Shown in pieces: positions 1 through 7,282 of a stretch of DNA of 9,142 bases. Source of the stretch: Bacteroidales bacterium (lineage in GTDB: Bacteria > Bacteroidota > Bacteroidia > Bacteroidales > GCA-2711565); the NCBI GenBank assembly GCA_029938505.1, contig JAOZUV010000056.1, forward strand, positions 1 through 9,142. Reading direction: 5' to 3'. How positions within the stretch are numbered: position 1 is the first letter of the stretch; every line of letters starts with the position of its first letter. Below the pieces are notes generated by a model. The model was not told the origin of the DNA. It did not search any database and was given only the letters and a program-made list of their open reading frames with translations. The position numbers and the translations under genes are program-made.

Positions 1-1709
1 TAACAACTCGCAACTATAGAAGTGATGGTCATGACTGGGATGTTTCTGAAGAAGGAAATATTCTTTTAATGGGTGAAGATAGTCATGTTGAAGACTTAAG
101 TCAAATAGTTGAAGGTGGACAAACAAATGTTACTGTTAAGGATATGATTGTCCAGGAATTTGATAAAAATAAAAACTTGCTTTATACATGGAAAAGTAGA
201 GAGCATTTTGATGTATTAGATGCACTTGGTGAGTCAGCTCTTGCTAAATACACTTCAACCAGACTAGATTATGTACATCCAAACAGTATTCATTTTGATT
301 CAGATACAAGCTTTTTACTTTCTTCTCGTCATATGAACGAGATTACTAAAGTGGATAGAAGAACAAGAGAAATTATTTGGAGATTGGGAGGGAAGAATAA
401 TGATTTTACTTTCGTAGGTGAAGATCTTTACCCGAATCCTAATGACTTAAGATTTTCACATCAACATGGTATAACACGAACTCCAACGGGAACAATATTA
501 TTATTTGATAATGGTAATACTCATGAAACCCAAATTTCCTCCTCTGTTGAGTACGACTTAGACGAAATAAACATGACGGCTACTCTTGTAAAGCGTTTTA
601 TAAACAAGCCAAGTCTTTATACTCAAGCAGGAGGTAATACCCAAAGATTACATAATGGGAACACCTTAGCTTTCTGGCATAAAATTACAACCACAGCTAC
701 AGAATTCCATCCGGATGGTTCTAATGCACTCATTCTTTCAAATGTTAATCCCAATCGAATTGAAAAATATTTATGGGAGACGAAGATATTCGAAACAGCT
801 TTTGATACACTTGACTTTGGGAGATTTGATGGAGTAAAACCTAGACGAAGAACTCTTGATATTACAAATAATTCAAATGCTGAAATTTCGATAACAAGCT
901 ACTCTACTCATACCGATTTATTTCAACTTACAACAACATTGCCACTTGTAATCCCTTCTCATGGAACATCTCAAGTTGATATCGTTTTTGATCCTTCAAC
1001 ATCTGATCTCGGGTATATCAAAGACTTGATAACTTTAAATCATGATATTGATACACAAAGAGTTGCTCGTCAGGTATGGTTGTTCGGAAACCAAGATGAT
1101 AATATTATTCCTGTGGCTCAAATTATTCCAAATGCAGGAAATGTAGCTAATGATTCTATTATTGTGATAAATTTAAGTGAACCTATTAAAGCTTTTCCTG
1201 CTAGTGAATTAAATTATAGTACAATAGATGATTATGTAATATTTAAGTTAGATAATATGAATGGTGTTGATGTTGAATTTGATGCCACAATTAGTACAGA
1301 TAAAATGAAAATTATAATTCACCCGAATGAATTGCTTTTATCTGATCAATATTATTATGTTGCCATCAAAGAAAATCTTATTGATTATAGCGGGAACGAT
1401 TTGCCTGTTACTGAAGCAATATTTTATACAGGAGCATCATATGTTGGTGTTGATGAAGAAGAATTCAAGAATGAATTAATGACTTTATATCCAAATCCAA
1501 CTAATGGCAAATTTACTATCAGTACTGGAAATAATATTATTAAATATTTATTTATTTATGATCTCAGTGGACGATTAATTGATAATATGCGATCTGAAGA
1601 AAAATTTATTAATATAGACATTAGTAATTATTTACTAGGACAATATGTAGTAGTAATTAAAGATGATAAACTACATACAATCAAAACTTTTAAGGTAGTA
1701 AAGTATTAA
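1..1709 (+). CDS. Secreted arylsulfotransferase-like beta-propeller protein with T9SS sorting domain (5' end missing)
   Basis: The frame is open from base 3 to the TAA at 1707-1709, so the ATG at 69 is internal and the real start lies outside the window. Just before that ATG the frame reads DGHDWDVSEEGNILLM, a propeller-blade motif of the arylsulfotransferase (ASST) family. Numbering from the ATG at 69, further blade motifs are HPNSIHFD (70-77), IIWRLGG (102-108), FSHQHGITRTPTGTILLFDNG (129-149, conserved His) and QRLHNGNTLAFWH (192-204). About 258-342 looks like an Ig-like/ASH-type beta domain. About 345-455 resembles a bacterial Ig-like (SbsA/Big_5 type) domain. From 473, LYPNPTNGKF begins a type A T9SS C-terminal sorting domain ending in FKVVKY. 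Family members move sulfuryl groups between phenols, but the substrate cannot be inferred and the catalytic His is not assigned here. The protein is probably exported by Sec and then T9SS to the surface or medium. It converges on gldG. Confidence 0.8.
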   Translation, partial: TTRNYRSDGHDWDVSEEGNILLMGEDSHVEDLSQIVEGGQTNVTVKDMIVQEFDKNKNLLYTWKSREHFDVLDALGESALAKYTSTRLDYVHPNSIHFDSDTSFLLSSRHMNEITKVDRRTREIIWRLGGKNNDFTFVGEDLYPNPNDLRFSHQHGITRTPTGTILLFDNGNTHETQISSSVEYDLDEINMTATLVKRFINKPSLYTQAGGNTQRLHNGNTLAFWHKITTTATEFHPDGSNALILSNVNPNRIEKYLWETKIFETAFDTLDFGRFDGVKPRRRTLDITNNSNAEISITSYSTHTDLFQLTTTLPLVIPSHGTSQVDIVFDPSTSDLGYIKDLITLNHDIDTQRVARQVWLFGNQDDNIIPVAQIIPNAGNVANDSIIVINLSEPIKAFPASELNYSTIDDYVIFKLDNMNGVDVEFDATISTDKMKIIIHPNELLLSDQYYYVAIKENLIDYSGNDLPVTEAIFYTGASYVGVDEEEFKNELMTLYPNPTNGKFTISTGNNIIKYLFIYDLSGRLIDNMRSEEKFINIDISNYLLGQYVVVIKDDKLHTIKTFKVVKY

Positions 1710-1728
1710 ATAAAATTTCTCCTTCTAT

Positions 1729-3462
1729 TTATTGAGGTATTTTATTTATTGAATATTTTCTTTTTCTTAAAAAATGATAGACAATTCCGAAAAGAATTAT
1801 CAGAATTACTGGTAGAATTGTATTCAGTAACTTCCAATAGGCAGCATCTTCATTTACTTTTGCTTTATCCAGTAATCGCAGTTTTACTTCGCGAGAGCGT
1901 AGACTAATTAAATTGGCCCCATCTGTTAAATAATTGATGCAATTCAAAATGAGTTCTTTATTCCCAAAGGTTTGATCGGTAAATTGGTCGTAGCCAAGAG
2001 GTAAAGGTTCGTGGCGTGAGTTATGCAATTGATTTTTTATAATATCACCATCAGAGATGATAATCATTTTTGAAAACACTCCTTTTTCTTTGACATCGAA
2101 ATTTTCTAACTTAATGGGTGTCACCCTATTTTTGAAAACGGAAGTAAAATGTCCCTCCAGTAATACGCCTAAGTTTTGCTCCCCTGATTGAAATAAATTT
2201 GGATCAATTTTTTCTTGTACCATGCGGAAACTGATAGTATTGGGTGTAGTAAAGAGAGCCGAATATTTAGAGCTTTTTAATAGGATAGTTTTTTTGATAT
2301 TACTGACAGCTAGGGTATCTAGACTACTTACGAAATCAGTTTTTATTGCATTTAAATTTCTTACGATTGGATGATTTTCGGTTGGATGAATGATAGGGTA
2401 AAATGGCCAAGGGAAAAATTGAATCTGTGCCTGACCAGCCATTTGACCGGTACGTAAAGGAATGGGCAAGGCGTTTACATCTTTTACTAAATCTCGATTT
2501 AGTTTAACACCGTAGGTGAAAAGCATATCTTCCAAATTCAAGGAATAAGGAAAAACCATAGTATTCTCAACAATTTGTAAACTGTCCAAAGAAGCCTGAA
2601 CAGCATCAATTAACCAAAGAACATTCCCCCCATGCATTATGTATTGATCAATTACAAATTTATCTTTTTCATCAAATTTTGTGATGGGTTTAGCAATAAT
2701 AATGGCTTCAAATATAGGTGTGATTTCACCATTAGTGTCTGCAAGCAAAGCATTTATGTTTCCATTAATTGATTCTTGATGCAAATTATAATCTTTATCC
2801 ATTGCCAATGCGATATCAACAATATATGGATAGTCTAATTCGCCATGTCCATTTATCAAAGCAATACGTGGCAAACTCTCTTGACTAAGCTTTTTAATGG
2901 CATTTACTAGTTGATACTCTAGTGATTGGATGGAATTATTTAAAATTGTTTCGGGAGGAACCCCCATTTGATTTTTTAATAATTCAAGGGCAATTTCTTT
3001 TTTACCATCTCCTAAAATGGCTCCAGGGATAATAATTCTTTGTTCTGTTCCATCCAATGTTTTTACTTGCAAGTTTGTAATTTGCAGACCCTTACCACCT
3101 AAAAACTGCAAAATCTGTTCTTTTTGTTGGTCATTTTTCCTTTCCAAGGGATTCACAATCTGATAATGAATTTTGTCAGAGTAGGCTCTGAATTCATCCA
3201 GTAATTCTCTAGTTTGGGTTTGTAAACGCTTAAAGCCAGAGGGAAGATTACCATCCAAATAAACCTCAAAAAAAATATTCTTTTCTAAATTCTGCAAAAT
3301 TGATTTTGTGACTGGAGAAAGCGTATACCTTTTTTCGGAAGTTAAATCATAGCGAGCAAAGAAAAAGGCAGAAACATAATTTAGCAATAGCAGAATGACT
3401 AATGTAATCAGTAGATTGAGCAAACTCCGTTTTTTGGCATCAAGGTTTTTGATATTTACCAT
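1729..3462 (-). CDS. gldG: GldG, ABC transporter auxiliary/substrate-binding-like subunit (gliding motility-associated)
   Basis: A 577-residue protein with the GldG layout. A short cytoplasmic N-terminus is followed by a membrane segment at about 14-35 and the motif RYDLTSEKRYTLSP (37-50). A long extracytoplasmic region of the ABC-transporter auxiliary family (ABC_transp_aux type) includes NGHGELD (203-209). A C-terminal membrane segment lies at about 548-566, followed by a basic tail (RKRKYS). GldG works with the permease GldF and the ATPase GldA. The complex is required for gliding in Flavobacterium johnsoniae, but homologues occur in many non-gliding Bacteroidota, so motility is not proven. 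No gldA is visible here; it is commonly encoded elsewhere. The ATG lies inside the last codons of gldF (7-nt overlap), preceded by a purine-rich stretch, suggesting translational coupling. No GC-rich terminator follows; the stop is 19 bp from that of the convergent sulfotransferase-like gene. Confidence 0.92.
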   Translation of the reverse strand: MVNIKNLDAKKRSLLNLLITLVILLLLNYVSAFFFARYDLTSEKRYTLSPVTKSILQNLEKNIFFEVYLDGNLPSGFKRLQTQTRELLDEFRAYSDKIHYQIVNPLERKNDQQKEQILQFLGGKGLQITNLQVKTLDGTEQRIIIPGAILGDGKKEIALELLKNQMGVPPETILNNSIQSLEYQLVNAIKKLSQESLPRIALINGHGELDYPYIVDIALAMDKDYNLHQESINGNINALLADTNGEITPIFEAIIIAKPITKFDEKDKFVIDQYIMHGGNVLWLIDAVQASLDSLQIVENTMVFPYSLNLEDMLFTYGVKLNRDLVKDVNALPIPLRTGQMAGQAQIQFFPWPFYPIIHPTENHPIVRNLNAIKTDFVSSLDTLAVSNIKKTILLKSSKYSALFTTPNTISFRMVQEKIDPNLFQSGEQNLGVLLEGHFTSVFKNRVTPIKLENFDVKEKGVFSKMIIISDGDIIKNQLHNSRHEPLPLGYDQFTDQTFGNKELILNCINYLTDGANLISLRSREVKLRLLDKAKVNEDAAYWKLLNTILPVILIILFGIVYHFLRKRKYSINKIPQ

Positions 3463-4187
3463 TTCCTAGCCTCCATTCTTAATTTGGTCAGTATCAGAAA
3501 AAATACTTTCAAACTGATAAAATAAATCACATCTCGCGAATCAATGACGCCACGACTTATGGAAGCATAATGCGATTCAATGCCTAGGTTTAATAATAAA
3601 ACTTCTATCCCACTGGGGAATCCCAAAGAAGATATTAAATTAAAACCCAGATAAAAAAAAGCAGAAATAAAAATGGCCAGAATAAAGGCTACAATCTGAT
3701 TATTTGAAAGTGAGGATGTAAATAATCCAATGGCTGTAAAGGAGGCTCCTAAAAATAATAGTCCTAGAAATGAGCCCCCAAAAGCTCCAATATCTAAATT
3801 TCCTTTGGGGAACCCGAGTTGATATACCGAATAAAAATAAATCAAAGTAGGGATCAATGAAAAGACGACCAAAGAAAAAGCCGCCAAGTATTTGGCTAGG
3901 ATAATATTACTATCACTTAAGGGTTTTGTCAATAATATTTCAATGGTTCCGCTTTTATTCTCTTCCGAAAATAAACGCATAGTAACTGCTGGAATTAAAA
4001 ACAAAAAAACAAATGGAGCTATGGTAAAAAGTCCATTAAGATTGGCATAGCCAAACTCCAATACATTATACTCGCCAGGAAATACCCAAAGAAATAAGCT
4101 ATTAACCAATAAAAAAACAATGACTACTATATAAACAGTCAGTGAATTAAAATAACTAAAGATCTCTTTTTTAAGAAGGGCAATCAT
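3456..4187 (-). CDS. gldF: GldF, ABC-2 type transporter permease (gliding motility-associated)
   Basis: A 243-residue integral membrane protein, close to the usual GldF length of about 240. Six hydrophobic segments can be read at roughly 16-35, 54-72, 97-118, 133-155, 163-185 and 219-235. The loop after the second carries the ABC-2 permease signature MRLFSEENKSGTIEILLTKP (70-89), the region that contacts the ATPase in this superfamily. Near the C-terminus, ESHYASISRGVIDSRDVIYF (204-223) matches the pattern typical of GldF and related permeases. It should form the membrane channel of the GldA-GldF-GldG transporter, whose substrate is not established. It ends 7 nt inside gldG, and its ATG lies 17 nt after the stop of the small lysine-rich gene. 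It could therefore be transcribed from further upstream with that gene and possibly the DUF62 gene. Confidence 0.92.
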   Translation of the reverse strand: MIALLKKEIFSYFNSLTVYIVVIVFLLVNSLFLWVFPGEYNVLEFGYANLNGLFTIAPFVFLFLIPAVTMRLFSEENKSGTIEILLTKPLSDSNIILAKYLAAFSLVVFSLIPTLIYFYSVYQLGFPKGNLDIGAFGGSFLGLLFLGASFTAIGLFTSSLSNNQIVAFILAIFISAFFYLGFNLISSLGFPSGIEVLLLNLGIESHYASISRGVIDSRDVIYFISLKVFFLILTKLRMEARKW

Positions 4188-4204
4188 AATCTTGAAGCAC
4201 TATT

Positions 4205-4315
4205 TTAAGCATTCCCTTTGTTTGCTTTTTTTTCTCTTTTCTCAGCTTTTTTTTCTTTTGCAGTTTTTAAGGGTGCTTTTTTAACATTTTTTTTTGCGTC
4301 TTGAGACTTAGCCAT
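4205..4315 (-). CDS. Lysine-rich small protein, 36 residues, function unknown
   Basis: A complete short frame with ATG at 4315-4313 and TAA at 4207-4205. The product begins MAKSQDAKKNVKKAPLKTAK and ends KREKKANKGNA. Thirteen of 36 residues are Lys, plus one Arg, against three Glu and one Asp, so it is very basic and probably disordered or helical. It has no Cys and no hydrophobic segment. It lies between the DUF62 gene (93 nt upstream) and gldF (17 nt downstream), all on the same strand. From memory, short proteins starting MAKSQ or MGKSQ with a KEKKAEK-like middle recur in Bacteroidota genomes; I could not verify this. The coherent composition and a stop just before gldF support a real gene, though A-rich DNA gives Lys-rich frames by chance. 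A nucleic-acid-binding role would be a guess from charge only. Confidence 0.6.
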   Translation of the reverse strand: MAKSQDAKKNVKKAPLKTAKEKKAEKREKKANKGNA

Positions 4316-4407
4316 AATCGTATATTTTTAAATGTTAGTTTTATAGTAATTTTTTCAATAATTTAAACGTGAATATAGTTGATATATTACAATGATAGAC
4401 TGAAATT

Positions 4408-5184
4408 TTAGCCTTCAAACTCAATCATTATAGAATCATTCAAGCTGATTCCCAATAAGCTGCTAGCATTCCCATGATTCATAGCAATTTCCATATGTCC
4501 ATTAGACCCAAAGATAACTACGATTTCGCCAATAGGCACATCGTTATAGGACTGATAAATTTTATTGATTTTTTCACCACGTAAAAGCACATGATATTTC
4601 CTGCCTTTGCCAACAAGTTTAAACAAATCCTGAGTAATATTGGTTACCAGATTTTCATATGCATCAATATAAATAACCATTCCTTTAATAGTGTCTTTGT
4701 CAGTAGCAGGTTTAAATTGAAGCTTTATCGTAATCTTATCGCGAATATCTCCTAGGTCTTCGATCGCATTTCCATTTGCCAAATGCAAAGCAGCATTTAC
4801 AAAACGATTATAAGTCGAAAATGTAAACGAATCCGAATCTTGAGGTATTGTCAATTCCACAATTTTTTCAGGTTGATCATCAAAAATCATAGAAAAAATA
4901 CCACAATCGGCTCCAATAAAATAATGACCTTTATGAAAAAGAGCTGTATGAGGTGATTTATCAGATTCTTCTGTACTCACTCCTAGAATATGGATCGTAC
5001 CTTCCGGAAAGTTCTGATAGCAATTTTTAAAAATAAAAGCGGCTTGTTCAATACTAAAAGGAGCAACTTGATGAGAAATGTCAACAATTTTTAAGTCAGG
5101 GATTTGGCTGTATAGCTTGCCCTTTACGGCAGCTGCATAATGATCTTTTGGACCCCAATCTGTTGTTAGTGTAATAATCGGCAT
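4408..5184 (-). CDS. SAM-hydroxide adenosyltransferase family (DUF62) protein, divergent active site
   Basis: A 258-residue protein, normal length for the DUF62/SAM_HAT family that also includes fluorinase and chlorinase. Characterised members hydrolyse S-adenosylmethionine to adenosine and methionine. Matching landmarks are TLTTDWGPKDHY (5-16, family TTDFG..D.Y), VDISHQVAPFSIEQAAFI (34-51), YFIGADCGIFS (88-98, family PDNG), GMVIYIDAYENLVTNI (168-183, start of the C-terminal beta domain) and the C-terminal SNGHMEIAMNHGNASSLLG (227-245). The usual DPGVG...R motif is absent: the equivalent stretch reads IHILGVSTEES (64-74). The HGRD-type segment is replaced by STYNRFVNAALHLANG (123-138). The Asp-Arg-His triad described in archaeal DUF62 enzymes therefore seems lost or relocated, so the reaction is uncertain. 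It faces phoH across a shared 116-bp intergenic region and may head a leftward unit with the small gene and gldFG. No terminator is seen in the 92 nt after its stop. Confidence 0.87.
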   Translation of the reverse strand: MPIITLTTDWGPKDHYAAAVKGKLYSQIPDLKIVDISHQVAPFSIEQAAFIFKNCYQNFPEGTIHILGVSTEESDKSPHTALFHKGHYFIGADCGIFSMIFDDQPEKIVELTIPQDSDSFTFSTYNRFVNAALHLANGNAIEDLGDIRDKITIKLQFKPATDKDTIKGMVIYIDAYENLVTNITQDLFKLVGKGRKYHVLLRGEKINKIYQSYNDVPIGEIVVIFGSNGHMEIAMNHGNASSLLGISLNDSIMIEFEG

Positions 5185-5200
5185 ACGAATTATTTAAAAA

Positions 5201-5233
5201 TTGCTTTTCTCCGTAGAAAAATAGTTAATTTTG
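5201..5233 (+). promoter_or_regulatory. Predicted promoter of phoH-purC
   Basis: A perfect match to the Bacteroidota -7 consensus TAnnTTTG, TAATTTTG, lies at 5226-5233. A TTG at 5201-5203 serves as -33 element with a 22-bp spacer, inside the 17-23 bp range reported for Flavobacterium. Transcription would start near 5240, giving a leader of about 60 nt before the phoH ATG. The box is AT-rich, so a chance match is possible, but it lies in the only intergenic space available to this operon. Confidence 0.5.
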
Positions 5234-5238
5234 TAATT

Positions 5239-5273
5239 CAAAATTAAGAAATTTTAGAGTCGATATTTTTCAA
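5239..5273 (-). promoter_or_regulatory. Predicted promoter of the DUF62 gene
   Basis: On the minus strand the same box, TAATTTTG, occurs at 5246-5239. A possible TTG (-33) lies at 5273-5271 with a 24-bp spacer, one longer than the usual upper limit. Transcription would begin near 5232, leaving a leader of about 45-50 nt. The box faces the phoH promoter box five bases away, as the other arm of a perfect inverted repeat at 5225-5247. Confidence 0.4.
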
Positions 5274-5300
5274 AAACAATATTTTTAGTAACCATTTCCA

Positions 5301-6248
5301 ATGAACGAAAAAATTATCCATTTAGATGCTTACAATCCTCTCGAAATTTTTGGGGTCAATGATTTGTATTTAGAGCAAATTAAAAAGTTTTTCCCAAAAC
5401 TAAAAATCATTGCTCGTGGCAATGATATAAAGGTAATTGGAGATGATGCTGAGATTACCAATTTTGAAGAAAAGTTTGCTCTAATTCTTTTAATGTACGA
5501 TAAATTTGGGAAGATTACTGAAGGTGACATCAAGCAAATTTTAGAAAATGGAGGAAGTGATTTCGCTAATGGTAATGGGAAAAACCAAGATGTTTTAGTT
5601 CATGGTCGTAATGGAATGCTCATAAAAGCTCGTACCGAAAACCAACGAAAATTAGTGGAAAGCAGTGACAAAAACGATTTACTTTTTGCTATCGGTCCTG
5701 CTGGTACAGGAAAAACATATACTGCTGTTGCACTTGCTGTTAGGGCTTTGAAAAACAAAGAAGTTCGCCGCATAGTATTAACCCGACCAGCGGTTGAGGC
5801 TGGAGAAAATTTGGGGTTTTTACCTGGTGATTTAAAAGATAAATTGGATCCATATTTACAACCTCTTTACGATGCCTTGCGTGATATGCTTCCTACCCAA
5901 AAATTACTTTCCTATATGGAAGATGGCACCATCGAAATTGCCCCTTTGGCATTTATGCGAGGCAGAACCCTCGATCATGTATATGCTATTTTAGATGAGG
6001 CGCAAAATGCAACTTCAGCACAATTAAAAATGTTTCTGACACGGATGGGACGCTCAGCCAAATTCGTGGTAACAGGTGATATCACCCAAATTGATTTACC
6101 AAAAAACCAATCATCAGGTTTGGTTCATGCACAAGAATTATTAAAAAACATTCCCGGTATTGCTTTTATTAAACTTGGAAAAAAAGATATTATTCGTCAC
6201 CGTTTGGTGAATGATATTGTGAATGCTTACGAAAAGAATAATAAATAA
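5301..6248 (+). CDS. phoH: PhoH-like ATPase
   Basis: A 315-residue PhoH family protein of normal length. The N-terminal 60 or so residues form a KH-like region (FFPKLKIIARGNDIKVIGDD, 30-49). The PhoH ATPase domain follows from about 110, with ENQRKLVES (113-121), Walker A GPAGTGKT (132-139), TRPAVEAGENLGFLPGDLKD (161-180), Walker B YAILDEAQNAT (228-238), and VVTGDITQIDLP (256-267) carrying the sensor-like Gln. Near the end IIRHRLV (297-303) replaces the more usual VVRHPLV. PhoH proteins are cytoplasmic P-loop ATPases related to the N-terminal half of SF1 helicases and are thought to act in RNA metabolism; the exact role is not settled. The ATG at 5301 is supported by the conserved N-terminus starting just after it and by the promoter-like box upstream. 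purC follows after 15 nt, so the two are almost certainly one transcript. Confidence 0.95.
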   Translation: MNEKIIHLDAYNPLEIFGVNDLYLEQIKKFFPKLKIIARGNDIKVIGDDAEITNFEEKFALILLMYDKFGKITEGDIKQILENGGSDFANGNGKNQDVLVHGRNGMLIKARTENQRKLVESSDKNDLLFAIGPAGTGKTYTAVALAVRALKNKEVRRIVLTRPAVEAGENLGFLPGDLKDKLDPYLQPLYDALRDMLPTQKLLSYMEDGTIEIAPLAFMRGRTLDHVYAILDEAQNATSAQLKMFLTRMGRSAKFVVTGDITQIDLPKNQSSGLVHAQELLKNIPGIAFIKLGKKDIIRHRLVNDIVNAYEKNNK

Positions 6249-6263
6249 TACAAATTATAAAAG

Positions 6264-7211
6264 ATGAAAAACGCAATTATTAAAACCGATTACAAATTTC
6301 CAGGACAAAAACATGTTTATAAAGGGAAAGTTCGCGACGTTTATAATATCGACGATAAGTTGATGGTGATGGTTGTAAGTGACCGGATATCTGCTTTCGA
6401 CGTAGTTTTACCTGCCGGGATACCTTATAAAGGTCAGGTATTGAACCAAATCGCCGCTAAATTTTTGGATGCCACCGAAGATATAGTTCCAAATTGGAAA
6501 ATTGCGACTCCAGATCCAATGGTAACTGTTGGCCATTTTTGTGAAACCTTCCCTGTTGAAATGATTGTTCGTGCCTATCTAACTGGTAGCTCTTGGCGTT
6601 TATACAAAAACGGAGGACGAGAAATTTGTGGTGTTCCATTGCCAGAAGGGCTGAAAGAACACCAAGCTTTTCCTGAGCCATTGTTAACCCCAACCACCAA
6701 AGCCGAACAAGGTGCTCACGACGAAAATATTTCGCGTGATGAAATCATTAAACAAGGTTTGGTTTCTGAAAAAGACTATGTAGAACTGGAACGTATTTCG
6801 TTAGAATTGTTTAAACGAGGTGATAAAATTGCCAAAGAAATGGGTCTGATTTTGGTTGACACCAAATATGAATTTGGTAAAAAAGATGGCCAAATTTATT
6901 TGATTGATGAAATTCATACGCCTGATTCTTCGCGTTATTTTTATGCAGATGGTTACCAAGAACATTTTGATAAAGGTGAAAATCAAAAGCAACTTTCAAA
7001 AGAATTTGTTCGCGAATGGTTAATGGATAACAACTTTCAGGGACGTGATGGCGATGTTCTTCCAGAAATTACGGATGAGTTTGTAAATCAGGTATCAGAA
7101 CGCTACATTGAACTTTACGAAAGCATTACTGGTGATACATTTGTTAAAGCAGATGTTTCAAATGTAATTGATAGAGTTGAGAAAAACGTTACTGAATACT
7201 TAAAAAAATAA
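6264..7211 (+). CDS. purC: Phosphoribosylaminoimidazole-succinocarboxamide synthase (SAICAR synthetase)
   Basis: Cytoplasmic enzyme of de novo purine synthesis (EC 6.3.2.6). It joins CAIR and L-aspartate with ATP to give SAICAR. At 315 residues it is the longer form, against about 240 for the short E. coli type. Conserved motifs are KGKVRDVY (20-27, nucleotide-binding start of the domain), [12 protein letters not shown] (39-50), [13 protein letters not shown] (105-117), [16 protein letters not shown] (142-157), the PurC signature [11 protein letters not shown] (195-205) and [12 protein letters not shown] (215-226). All key stretches are intact, so it should be active. It is the second gene after phoH, 15 nt downstream, and is followed by a strong hairpin terminator. 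No purine riboswitch or separate promoter is visible, so it probably depends on the promoter ahead of phoH. Confidence 0.97.
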   Translation: MKNAIIKTDYKFPGQKHVYKGKVRDVYNIDDKLMVMVVSDRISAFDVVLPAGIPYKGQVLNQIAAKFLDATEDIVPNWKIATPDPMVTVGHFCETFPVEMIVRAYLTGSSWRLYKNGGREICGVPLPEGLKEHQAFPEPLLTPTTKAEQGAHDENISRDEIIKQGLVSEKDYVELERISLELFKRGDKIAKEMGLILVDTKYEFGKKDGQIYLIDEIHTPDSSRYFYADGYQEHFDKGENQKQLSKEFVREWLMDNNFQGRDGDVLPEITDEFVNQVSERYIELYESITGDTFVKADVSNVIDRVEKNVTEYLKK

Positions 7212-7244
7212 ATCTAACATACTGCACGCTAGTGCTTGCTTAAT

Positions 7245-7277
7245 AAAAAAAGGATGACCGATGGTTATCCTTTTTTT
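7245..7277 (+). terminator. Strong intrinsic terminator after purC, probably bidirectional
   Basis: A 15-bp stem (left arm 7245-7259, right arm 7263-7277) closes a 3-nt loop with a single G-U pair. The outer seven pairs are A7/T7, so the hairpin has a U-tract on either strand. It lies 33 nt after the purC stop and can also stop leftward transcription from the SirB1-like gene, after that transcript crosses the repeat at 7283-7382. Confidence 0.88.
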
Positions 7278-7282
7278 GGATT

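Noticed and set aside
1708..1747. AT-only inverted repeat AAATAAAAT / ATTTTATTT as a terminator
   Set aside because: Nine A-T pairs with a 22-nt loop would be unstable, and such matches are expected by chance in DNA this AT-rich.
4316..4407. Possible promoter or terminator between the DUF62 gene and the small lysine-rich gene
   Set aside because: The stretch is AT-rich without a TAnnTTTG box at correct spacing and without a GC-containing hairpin; nothing can be supported.
5330..5533. Minus-strand 67-codon open frame within phoH
   Set aside because: It lies wholly inside the well-supported phoH gene, has no recognisable domain, and is explained as an antisense shadow.
6249..6263. Separate purC promoter or purine riboswitch
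   Set aside because: Only 15 nt separate phoH and purC, too short for either; no aptamer-like conserved sequence is seen.
6457..6999. Three minus-strand open frames of 62-78 codons (6457-6693, 6801-6992, 6811-6999)
   Set aside because: All lie inside purC, whose motifs are intact throughout; two overlap each other in different frames, and none resembles a known protein.
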